Assembly (NCBI GenBank): GCA_964475755.1
Contig: CAYYXR010000020.1
Location: forward strand, 1-50,643
Source: UBA11612 sp964475755
Lineage (GTDB): Bacteria > Pseudomonadota > Alphaproteobacteria > Rhodospirillales > Rhodospirillaceae
DNA length: 50,643 nt
Reading direction: 5' to 3'
Of this stretch, positions 25,817 through 32,383 are shown one piece after another (positions within the stretch are counted from its first letter, which is position 1; each line of letters opens with the position of its first letter). The notes under the pieces are model-generated. The model made no database searches. It had not been told where the DNA came from and saw only the letters and a list, made by a program, of their open reading frames with translations. A program made the translations under genes and the position numbers.

Positions 25817-25843
25817 TTTAAATGATAAGAATAATCATTTAAA
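25817..25843. promoter_or_regulatory. Perfect 10-bp inverted repeat, candidate operator (Fur-like)
   Basis: TTTAAATGAT (25817-25826) and ATCATTTAAA (25834-25843) are exact reverse complements around the seven-base spacer AAGAATA. The inner TGATAAGAATAATCA is close to the TGATAAT-type half-sites of Fur boxes. It lies about 60-85 bases before a possible promoter and about 410 bases before tonB, which in other bacteria is iron-regulated. Binding by Fur is inference; Alphaproteobacteria often use RirA or Irr instead. Confidence 0.5.
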
Positions 25844-25901
25844 AATTTGCCGATTTTTGGAAAATTTCACACATCAATCTTTGCTCTTACATTGACACAT
25901 A

Positions 25902-25930
25902 TTGACGAGCCCTTGGATTCTCCTGATAAA
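25902..25930 (+). promoter_or_regulatory. Possible sigma-70-type promoter for the tonB operon
   Basis: TTGACG at 25902-25907 and GATAAA at 25925-25930 are separated by 17 bases. The -35 element is good and the -10 moderate. It lies just downstream of the dyad. A second TTGACA begins at 25892. If used, the leader before tonB would exceed 300 bases. Confidence 0.3.
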
Positions 25931-26251
25931 TCAATTCGCACTGCGAAGCTTTTAATGTGCGCTGCACAGTCGACCTTTCGCACCGCGTAGTGACTCAACG
26001 CAAAAATTCGTGTGATAATTCCTCTGGTTGGTCATTCCTGACTTGACAGGCTGATGCTCTTGCCGTTGGTTAAGCGCCGTCCTGTGGGTCTGATTCTGGG
26101 GGACTGTTTCGGGGGTTTTTTGGGGCGCAGCACGAGAGATGCTGACCCCAGGGTTATGGATGTTGCCATCCGGCATTTGTCCTGTTAGACCCTCGGCGCT
26201 TTTCCACCCAACGGGATCGACCACAACGCCAGCCCATTTTTGAGTGAGCGC

Positions 26252-26881
26252 ATGCAACCTACGTTTACGTCTTCTGCTTCTGGTGAAGTGAAAAAAAATA
26301 CCGCCCGCAGTGCAGGCTTTGTAGTCGTGCTGGTCCTTCATGTAGGCGTGTTTTATATGCTGCAGTCGGGCCTCGCTAAGTCGGTGCTTAATACGCTGAC
26401 CGGCCCAATCGAAACTCGATTGATTGAGGAAATCGCAACGGACGACGCGGAGTTACCGCCGCCGCCGCCGAAGCTAGAAGCTCCTCCGCCAGAATTTATT
26501 CCTATGCCGGACATCAACATTGATGCTCCAGCCGTAACCAACACAATTTCAAACGTCACCAACGTTAAAAAGCCGCCGCCGCCGCCGCCGCCGCCAAAGG
26601 TGGTGCCGCCCCGCTCCAATCCTCGCCGTCCGATTACCCAACCGGAGTACCCGACCATGTCTCGCCGTCTTGGCGAAGAAGGTCAGGTGGTTTTGTTGTT
26701 AACGGTTGACGAAGATGGGCGTGTGCTGGAGGCGGTTGTGGATAAGAGCAGCGGCTTCGAGCGTTTGGATGAGGCTGCGGTTCGGGAAGCTACGCGCCGC
26801 TGGCGTTTAATTCCCGGTACGATTAATGGCAAAGCGTCCACAATGCAGTACCGGTTCGCAGTTACTTTCAAGATTGAATAG
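26252..26881 (+). CDS. tonB: TonB family energy transducer
   Basis: Transmits proton-motive force from an inner-membrane ExbBD motor to outer-membrane receptors. The 209-residue protein has a single N-terminal membrane anchor (about 22-42, GFVVVLVLHVGVFYMLQSGL), a periplasmic spacer with proline runs (PPPPPKLEAPPPEF, then KKPPPPPPPPKVVPP) and a TonB C-terminal domain (about 130-209) with YPTMSRRLGEEGQVVLLLTV and a final YRFAVTFKIE strand. The proline run at about 26574-26597 is encoded by tandem CCG triplets. I use the ATG at 26252; a TTG four codons earlier is possible. It is first of a tonB-exbB-exbD-exbD-TPR gene set. Confidence 0.93.
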   Translation: MQPTFTSSASGEVKKNTARSAGFVVVLVLHVGVFYMLQSGLAKSVLNTLTGPIETRLIEEIATDDAELPPPPPKLEAPPPEFIPMPDINIDAPAVTNTISNVTNVKKPPPPPPPPKVVPPRSNPRRPITQPEYPTMSRRLGEEGQVVLLLTVDEDGRVLEAVVDKSSGFERLDEAAVREATRRWRLIPGTINGKASTMQYRFAVTFKIE

Positions 26882-26887
26882 AAAACA

Positions 26888-26927
26888 GGCCAGTATCACT
26901 CGGCGAATGCCGTCGGTGGAACTGGCC
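26888..26927 (+). terminator. Intercistronic hairpin between tonB and exbB
   Basis: GGCCAGT (26888-26894) pairs with ACTGGCC (26921-26927) and encloses a smaller CGGC-GAAT-GCCG hairpin (26901-26912). Only a weak T-rich tail (ATTCCTTTATT) follows, so it is more likely a partial terminator or an RNA-processing and stability element that sets tonB level against exbB than a full stop. Confidence 0.5.
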
Positions 26928-26977
26928 ATTCCTTTATTGAGTTTAACGAGATGAAGAGTGGTAGTGAGGATCACAAC

Positions 26978-27931
26978 ATGAGCACCCGATTCAACATTTG
27001 TTTCAAACTTTCAGCCTTGATCCCGGCGTTGGCCTTCGTGGCGGCGATCGGTTTCGCACCGAGCGTGTTCGCGCAAGAAGAGGCCGCACCGGCTGAAGAC
27101 GCGATGCCCGCGATGGAAAGCATGGGCGCAGAAGATAGCATGATGGGCGATCCCATGATGGCCGGCGAAGAAGGCATGATGGGTGAAGAAGGCATGGGCG
27201 GTGAAGAAGCCGCCGCCGACCCCATGGATGTCCTCGAAGGCACAGAAGATGAAATGGTAGATAGCCCCTACAGCATGACCGCCATGCTCGAAGAAGGTGG
27301 CTTCGTAACACGCGGCGTTTTCGCCATTCTGGTGATCATGTCCGTTGGGTCCTGGTACATCATGATCCTTCGCCTGATCGACACGCAGGTTCTGTATCGT
27401 CAGGCCGCCGCAGCCCAGAAAAACTTCTGGACGGCGGGCAGCTTGAAGGAAGGTTTGACCAAGCTTGAGCAGAACAGTGCGTTCCGTGCGATCGTGGACG
27501 ACGGTCTAAAAGCAGCTGAACATCACGAAGGCAAGCTGACCGATTCCATTGACCTCAACGAGTGGGTCACCATGTCCCTGCAGCGTTCGACCGATGTTGT
27601 GAATGCTCGTCTGCAAGGCGGCCTGGCGTTTCTGGCCAGCGTGGGTTCGACCGCTCCGTTCGTGGGTCTGTTCGGTACGGTGTGGGGTATTCTGAACGCG
27701 CTGATCTCCATCGGTGTGTCCGGTCAGGTGTCCATCGACAAGGTTGCCGGTCCGCTGGGTGAAGCGCTGATCATGACCGCTATCGGTCTGTTCGTCGCCG
27801 TTCCCGCCGTGCTGGGCTACAACTTCTTTGTCCGCCGCAACAAAGTGCTGCTGGAGCGGGTGCGTAACTTTGCCGCCGATATCCATGCTGTGCTGCTGAG
27901 CGGCCGTCAGGGTAGTCAGGCTGCCGAATAA
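26978..27931 (+). CDS. exbB: ExbB/TolQ/MotA-family proton channel with Met-rich periplasmic arm
   Basis: Membrane channel subunit that powers TonB. Residues 1-33 form a cleavable signal peptide (LALAFVAAIGF-like core ending in VFAQ). A roughly 75-residue acidic arm follows, rich in Met, Glu and Gly (for example MMGDPMMAGEEGMMGEEGMGG) with about fourteen methionines. The conserved channel then has a helix at FAILVIMSVGSWYIMILRL and two C-terminal helices spanning FLASVGSTAPFVGLFGTVWG and ALIMTAIGLFVAVPAVLGYN, the hallmark of the family. The signal peptide and arm are absent from E. coli ExbB (244 residues) but resemble longer ExbB forms. The ATG at 26978 has GAGG before it. An in-frame ATG at 26951 would spoil the signal peptide. 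Confidence 0.93.
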   Translation: MSTRFNICFKLSALIPALAFVAAIGFAPSVFAQEEAAPAEDAMPAMESMGAEDSMMGDPMMAGEEGMMGEEGMGGEEAAADPMDVLEGTEDEMVDSPYSMTAMLEEGGFVTRGVFAILVIMSVGSWYIMILRLIDTQVLYRQAAAAQKNFWTAGSLKEGLTKLEQNSAFRAIVDDGLKAAEHHEGKLTDSIDLNEWVTMSLQRSTDVVNARLQGGLAFLASVGSTAPFVGLFGTVWGILNALISIGVSGQVSIDKVAGPLGEALIMTAIGLFVAVPAVLGYNFFVRRNKVLLERVRNFAADIHAVLLSGRQGSQAAE

Positions 27932-27962
27932 TCGAGAAATTTCGATTTAAGGAGGCTGTGAC

Positions 27963-28403
27963 ATGGCCGGACAAGTCATTTCGGAAGGGGAAGATGAAGT
28001 AAACGTCACCATGAACGTGATTCCACTCGTGGACGTCATGTTGGTGTTGCTGATCATCTTCCTCATTACCATCCCGGTTGCGATTAAAACGATCCCCGTG
28101 GAGTTGCCCGAGGTATCGAACGAGGTTACCGAAACCAAGCCGGAAAACATCGTTATCGCGGTGGATACGGATGGTGGAGTGTACTGGAACGATCTTCCGG
28201 TTTCTCACGAAGAGCTCTTCGACAGACTTAAGACAGAGGCTGTCAAGGTGCCGCAACCGGAAGTCCACGTACGTGGCGACCGCGAAGCCCGCTACGAACA
28301 CGTCGGTCGCGTTGTTGCGATCACTGGGCGTAGTGGCATTCTAAAGGTCGGCTTTATCACCGATCCAGAGCAGGGCGCGGTTGTTCAGCGCTTTAACTAC
28401 TAA
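27963..28403 (+). CDS. exbD: ExbD/TolR-family protein, first copy
   Basis: A 146-residue partner of ExbB with one N-terminal transmembrane helix carrying the essential aspartate (NVIPLVDVMLVLLIIFLI, Asp at about residue 24) and a periplasmic domain of about 100 residues. AAGGAGG precedes the ATG. The gene follows exbB by 31 bases. It and the next gene share the segment VPQPEVH in the periplasmic domain but differ widely elsewhere, so they are paralogues and not a recent duplication. A heteromeric ExbD pair is expected. Confidence 0.93.
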   Translation: MAGQVISEGEDEVNVTMNVIPLVDVMLVLLIIFLITIPVAIKTIPVELPEVSNEVTETKPENIVIAVDTDGGVYWNDLPVSHEELFDRLKTEAVKVPQPEVHVRGDREARYEHVGRVVAITGRSGILKVGFITDPEQGAVVQRFNY

Positions 28404-28421
28404 CCGAAGGAGGACTGAAGT

Positions 28422-28844
28422 ATGGGTGCGAGTGTTGGTCCTGCTGAGGGCGATGCCGAAGAAATGGTGGAAATGAATGTTATTCCGCTCATCGACATCA
28501 TGTTGGTGCTGCTGATCACGTTCATTGTGAGCTTGCCTGTGCAAACACACGCGGTGAAGCTCGATATGCCGCGGCCGAATAACGCCGAGCAAAATGAAAC
28601 ACCCGTGGTCATTCAGTTGGACGTCGACTTTGACGGCACGATCATGTGGAACGGTTCAGTTGTCACATCTACAGCTCAGTTGCAGCGCTATTTTCAATCG
28701 ATTTCCATTCAAGTGCCTCAGCCTGAGGTGCATTTGAGGCCTAATCGATTGGCCAAGTATGACGTTGTGGCCAAAGTTTTGGCCTTTGCACAGCGGCTTG
28801 GAGTGACAAAGATCGGTTTCGTGGGCAACGAACAATACCTTTAA
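28422..28844 (+). CDS. exbD: ExbD/TolR-family protein, second copy
   Basis: A 140-residue ExbD paralogue. The channel aspartate lies in MNVIPLIDIMLVLLITFIV. The periplasmic part contains the VPQPEVHLRPNRLAKYDVVAKVLAFAQ block with the usual C-terminal helix and a final KIGFVGNEQYL strand. AAGGAGG stands before the ATG. It begins 18 bases after the first exbD. Two ExbD genes in one operon are also seen in TonB systems of Xanthomonas and Shewanella types, and the two may occupy the two ExbD positions in an ExbB pentamer. Confidence 0.93.
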   Translation: MGASVGPAEGDAEEMVEMNVIPLIDIMLVLLITFIVSLPVQTHAVKLDMPRPNNAEQNETPVVIQLDVDFDGTIMWNGSVVTSTAQLQRYFQSISIQVPQPEVHLRPNRLAKYDVVAKVLAFAQRLGVTKIGFVGNEQYL

Positions 28845-28910
28845 TTAGGTCGGTTTTCGCCACAATGTTGCCGGGGTGTTCGCCGACGCTGAGATTTGAG
28901 TGAATTAGGG

Positions 28911-28942
28911 GGAGCGCCAGTAGGGAAGTCCGCTGGCGTTCC
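28911..28942 (+). terminator. Hairpin in the leader of the TPR gene
   Basis: GGAGCGCCAG (28911-28920) pairs with CTGGCGTTCC (28933-28942) with one G-U pair, followed by TATTTCGT. It lies after the second exbD stop and 22 bases before the TPR start codon. It is the second such intercistronic hairpin in this operon and may lower expression of the TPR gene or mark an RNA end. Confidence 0.45.
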
Positions 28943-28964
28943 TATTTCGTCTAAGAGGGTAGCT

Positions 28965-30203
28965 ATGAAGAAACTCAACATTGTTTCCGCGATCACTATA
29001 TCGCTGATGTTGGCGACGGGCGTGGTCGGCATCGGTCCCGTATTCCAGCCGTCACAAGCGGTCGCTCAGTCGGTTTCTCCCGAAGTCGGGCGTCCTCTTC
29101 AGAGCGCTCGCGAGTTGGCCGAACAGAAGAAGTTCAACGAAGCTATTGCTGAAGCGAAGAAAGCCGACGCTGTTTCAAAGAAATCTGACTATGAAGCATA
29201 CATGGTCAACGAAATTCTTGGATCTATCTATCTTCAAGCTCGGCAGTACTCGAACGCGGCATCAACATTGGAAAAGTCACTGAGTTTGGGTCAGTTGTCG
29301 GCGGAAGACACTGTTGCCCGAACCAAGCTTCTGGCGCAGATCTTCTATCAAGAAAAGAATTACGGTAAGGCCGTCGAATATGGTCAAAGCTATATTAACG
29401 AAGCCGGCGAAGATCAGGATATCTTGGTGATCATTTCTCAAAGCCAGTACTTGTCCAAGCAATACACCGCAGCTGTAGGGACAACTCAGCGTCTGATCCG
29501 CAGTGGTCAGCGCTCGGGTGGCGTGAACGAATCCTGGCTTCAGCTTCTAATGAGTTCCCAATTCGAGCTTGGCAATGAAGATGGCGTGAAAGACGCGCTG
29601 GAATTACTGATCCGTTATCATCCGCAGCCCCGCTATTGGCGCGATTATCTGCAGCTTGTTGAAAAGGGTCTGCGCGGCGGCACAACTAAAACTGCTCTGG
29701 ACGTGCTGCGGTTCCGCCTTTCTGTTGGCGCAATGCGGGATGCTAAAGACTATACCGATATGGCCGAACTGGCCCTTCAGGAAGGTCTTCCGGGCGATGC
29801 CAAACGTGCTCTGGAAAAAGGTAAGGCCGAGGGTGTGATCGGATCCGGTCCGCAAGCAGGCCGCCATGATCGTTTGATGACAATGGCGACCGAGAGAGCC
29901 GCAGAAGATAGCGCAAGCTTGAGCGCCGGCGAATCTGAAGCTGCTGCAATGGCGACAGGCGATGCCGATGTCCGGTTTGGCGAAGCCTATTGGACATACG
30001 GCCAATACGATGCCGCTATCGCCGCTATTCAGCGCGGGATCGATAAAGGCGTTGAAAACATGAACGATGCTCAGCTTCGATTGGGTCTTGCGTATTTGGG
30101 TGCTGGTGACAAGGCTAACGCCACAGCGGCATTCAAGAAGATTGCCGCAGATACGCCGGAATCCATAATTGCGAGCCTTTGGACTCTCAAAGGGTCCATT
30201 TAG
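28965..30203 (+). CDS. Periplasmic TPR protein, putative component of the TonB system
   Basis: A 412-residue secreted protein with an N-terminal signal peptide (KKLNIVSAITISLMLATGVVG region, ending near AVAQS) followed by about eight helical repeats of TPR type, such as ARELAEQKKFNEAIAEAKKA, YMVNEILGSIYLQARQYSNAA and LRLGLAYLGAGDKANATAAF. A roughly 65-residue insertion (about 290-355, rich in Ala, Glu and Ser) interrupts the array. I start at the ATG at 28965, preceded by AGAGGG; an upstream frame extension begins inside the hairpin. TPR proteins are frequent in operons with two ExbD genes and are thought to contact TonB (TtpC-like idea); this function is inferred. Confidence 0.88.
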   Translation: MKKLNIVSAITISLMLATGVVGIGPVFQPSQAVAQSVSPEVGRPLQSARELAEQKKFNEAIAEAKKADAVSKKSDYEAYMVNEILGSIYLQARQYSNAASTLEKSLSLGQLSAEDTVARTKLLAQIFYQEKNYGKAVEYGQSYINEAGEDQDILVIISQSQYLSKQYTAAVGTTQRLIRSGQRSGGVNESWLQLLMSSQFELGNEDGVKDALELLIRYHPQPRYWRDYLQLVEKGLRGGTTKTALDVLRFRLSVGAMRDAKDYTDMAELALQEGLPGDAKRALEKGKAEGVIGSGPQAGRHDRLMTMATERAAEDSASLSAGESEAAAMATGDADVRFGEAYWTYGQYDAAIAAIQRGIDKGVENMNDAQLRLGLAYLGAGDKANATAAFKKIAADTPESIIASLWTLKGSI

Positions 30204-30223
30204 AATCAAAGCGACTTTTTAAG

Positions 30224-30257
30224 AAAAGCGCCGGGCAGCGATGTCCGGCGCTTTTTT
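30224..30257 (+). terminator. Rho-independent terminator of the tonB operon
   Basis: GCGCCGG (30228-30234) pairs with CCGGCGC (30245-30251) around a ten-base loop, flanked by four A on the left and six T on the right. It starts about 20 bases after the TPR stop codon and separates the operon from msrP. Confidence 0.9.
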
Positions 30258-30358
30258 ATTTCAATATGGATTTAATGTAGCGGCCGAGTGGTCGCCCCCG
30301 ACGCGGTTTTTGTGATATAAGCTCTGCATCAGATAGTCTGAAAGAAGGTATCGATGCC

Positions 30359-31339
30359 ATGCTGATACGCCATCGCAAAAAGTCAGACGTTCCATCTAGC
30401 GAAATTACGCCGCAAAAGACTTATGTAAACCGACGTAAGTTCATGCAAGGTGTGGGTGTCATTGCAGGCTCGGCTGTCTTGGGGTCCGCGAGGACTCGAG
30501 ATGGGCAAGCAGCTACGCTACCGACTCAGGCCAATGCTGAAATTTCCGGTATTGTGGAGGGGTATAGCAAGCTCGGTGCCGACGATGAGCTGACCCACCG
30601 TAATGCGGTAACCACCTACAACAATTTCTATGAGTTCGGGACCGGTAAGGAAGACCCGGTGGAGAATTCTGGAGATTTCAATCCGCGTCCATGGACTATT
30701 GAAGTTAGCGGACTTTGCGCAAAACCCGGCGCGATTGATCTTGACGATTTTCTGAAGCCCCACGCTCTTGAAGAGCGCATTTATAGAATGCGGTGTGTCG
30801 AAGCATGGTCCATGGTGATTCCGTGGGTCGGTGTGCCTTTAAGCGACGTGGTGAAACAATTTGAGCCACTCGGAAGCGCAAAATACATACGTTTTGAGAC
30901 GATTGTTCGTCCTGAGGAAATGCCCGGTCAGCGGCGAGGACACATTCTGCCGTGGCCATATGTTGAAGGGCTGCGTTTGGACGAAGCGTCAAATCCACTG
31001 GCGATATTGGCCGTCGGGCTCTACGGATCCGTTTTACCCAATCAAAACGGCGCTCCTTTGCGGTTGGTTGTGCCGTGGAAGTATGGCTTTAAGTCGGTCA
31101 AATCAATTGATCGAATTTCGTTTACGGAAGAAGAGCCTAAAAATACTTGGCAGGTCATGAATCCACCGGAATATGGATTTTATGCGAACGTAAATCCGAA
31201 AGTTGATCACCCGCGCTGGTCCCAGGCAACTGAGCGACGTATTGGAGAATTTTTCCGCAGGGAAACGTTGATGTTTAATGGATATGAGGAAGAGGTTGGC
31301 CAGCTATATGCCGGCATGGACCTGGCTAGGCAGTATTAA
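30359..31339 (+). CDS. msrP: Protein-methionine-sulfoxide reductase catalytic subunit MsrP
   Basis: Periplasmic molybdopterin enzyme that repairs oxidised methionine in secreted proteins (formerly YedY). The 326-residue chain starts with a twin-arginine signal carrying NRRKFMQG at about residues 24-31. The molybdenum-ligating cysteine is Cys146 in RMRCVEAWSMVIPWVG, and the cofactor-binding surroundings (FNPRPWTIEVSG, GVPLSDVV, RGHILPWPYVEGLRLDEA) are typical. It is followed by msrQ, its haem partner. It lies just downstream of the tonB operon terminator with a separate promoter region of about 100 bases. Confidence 0.97.
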   Translation: MLIRHRKKSDVPSSEITPQKTYVNRRKFMQGVGVIAGSAVLGSARTRDGQAATLPTQANAEISGIVEGYSKLGADDELTHRNAVTTYNNFYEFGTGKEDPVENSGDFNPRPWTIEVSGLCAKPGAIDLDDFLKPHALEERIYRMRCVEAWSMVIPWVGVPLSDVVKQFEPLGSAKYIRFETIVRPEEMPGQRRGHILPWPYVEGLRLDEASNPLAILAVGLYGSVLPNQNGAPLRLVVPWKYGFKSVKSIDRISFTEEEPKNTWQVMNPPEYGFYANVNPKVDHPRWSQATERRIGEFFRRETLMFNGYEEEVGQLYAGMDLARQY

Positions 31340-31396
31340 CCAAGCCGCTAGTGGCGGCTGGAGCGCGACCGGCTAAATTTTACACGTTGATTTTGT

Positions 31397-32011
31397 ATGT
31401 CCTCGAATACTGCTGAAACACCTCGCGTTCAGTTAAGTTTTCGCCGTTGGTTGAAGCCCGCAACATTTGTACTTTGCTGCCTGCCAATCGTCTGGCTTGT
31501 CGCGCAAGGATTTGGTGGCGGGCTTGGCGCTAACCCAATCGAGGCAACGATCAGATTTCTTGGCGATTGGGCGCTACGTTTTTTGCTTATAGCATTAGCA
31601 ATTACGCCAGTGAGGCTCTTAACGGGCTGGTCAGTGATTGCGAGACTGCGGCGCATGGTCGGACTGTTCGCGTTTTTCTATGTCGTCTTGCATGCTCTTA
31701 GTTACGTCGGCCTAGATCATCTGTTTAATTGGCCGGTGTTGTGGGAGGACATCGTTAAGCGCGTATATATAACGGTCGGAATGGCAGCTCTCCTGATGCT
31801 GACTGCGCTGGCGATAACATCGACGGACTCAATGGTAAAAAAAATGGGAGGAAGCAATTGGAGGCGTTTGCACCGTCTCGCCTATCTCGCCGGAATTGCC
31901 GGTGTCGTTCATTTTTTCCTTATGATAAAGGCCGGGTACACTGAGCCCACGATATACGCAGTTATACTGGCCCTGTTATTCGGGGTCCGGATTGTTAAGA
32001 AATGGGCCTAA
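31397..32011 (+). CDS. msrQ: MsrQ haem-binding membrane subunit of methionine sulfoxide reductase
   Basis: Passes electrons from the quinone pool or cytosolic flavin to MsrP. This 204-residue YedZ-type protein has about five to six transmembrane helices; histidines in FFYVVLHALSYVGLDHLF and in RRLHRLAYLAGIAGVVHFF are the expected haem b ligands. The start is the ATG at 31397, 57 bases after msrP. No independent promoter is evident, so the pair is presumably an operon. Confidence 0.95.
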   Translation: MSSNTAETPRVQLSFRRWLKPATFVLCCLPIVWLVAQGFGGGLGANPIEATIRFLGDWALRFLLIALAITPVRLLTGWSVIARLRRMVGLFAFFYVVLHALSYVGLDHLFNWPVLWEDIVKRVYITVGMAALLMLTALAITSTDSMVKKMGGSNWRRLHRLAYLAGIAGVVHFFLMIKAGYTEPTIYAVILALLFGVRIVKKWA

Positions 32012-32383
32012 GCTTGCTGAGCAAATTATCTCCACAGATTTCCCCAAAATCGCCGGTAGATCAGAACGGATGCAATTCATCCCAAGGGAATTTCCACAAC
32101 TCTCTAAAATCGAAGGGCTGATCCGGCACGAATGCCGGCGCGCATTGGCAGGTGAGTAAGCCTTGTAAATTATTCTGTGATTCGACTAAATATGTCCGGA
32201 ACACGATTTCATACAGTTAAATTGCGCCAAATTAGGTGCATTTTGAATGAAACTTATTTCCGAGGTAGCTAGGTTTTGTAATTGGCCGAGTGTAAACTTG
32301 ATGTCGGAGAGTCCAGTTTCCTACGCGCCTCGCCTAAATACCTTTCTATTCAGCCTTCTTGATTGGGTGGCGACTAAATAGGT
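32012..32383. other. Gene-free region between msrQ and the PAS-GGDEF gene
   Basis: About 370 bases without a supported gene. It contains a CCGGC/GCCGG hairpin at 32123-32138 without a T-tract, then an AT-rich part (about 32165-32290) where the promoter of the PAS-GGDEF gene is expected. The 14-base word ATTTCATACAGTTA at 32206-32219 also occurs upstream of the EAL-like gene (15752-15765). Confidence 0.5.

Larger units (their letters stand above)
25554..26251. other. 700-base gene-free region between the receiver-GGDEF gene and tonB
   Basis: No convincing gene is seen on either strand; short open frames here lack ribosome sites and recognisable sequence. It contains a hairpin at 25702-25716 (CCGC pairing with GCGG), a CCGGC/GCCGG hairpin near 25649-25665, a perfect dyad at 25817-25843 and a possible promoter at 25902-25930. 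From about 25930 to 26250 it is unusually long for a leader and could hold a regulatory RNA or a lost gene; I cannot identify one. Confidence 0.5.

Noticed and set aside
25554..25820. Cyclic-di-GMP riboswitch before the receiver-GGDEF gene
   Set aside because: Hairpins and a GGGCAAAT-like word occur on the minus strand, but the conserved tetraloop-receptor arrangement of the GEMM motif could not be made to fit.
26574..26597. Tandem CCG triplet repeat as a microsatellite or regulatory repeat
   Set aside because: It encodes the proline spacer of TonB, where such runs are expected. Slippage is possible but there is no sign of it in one sequence.
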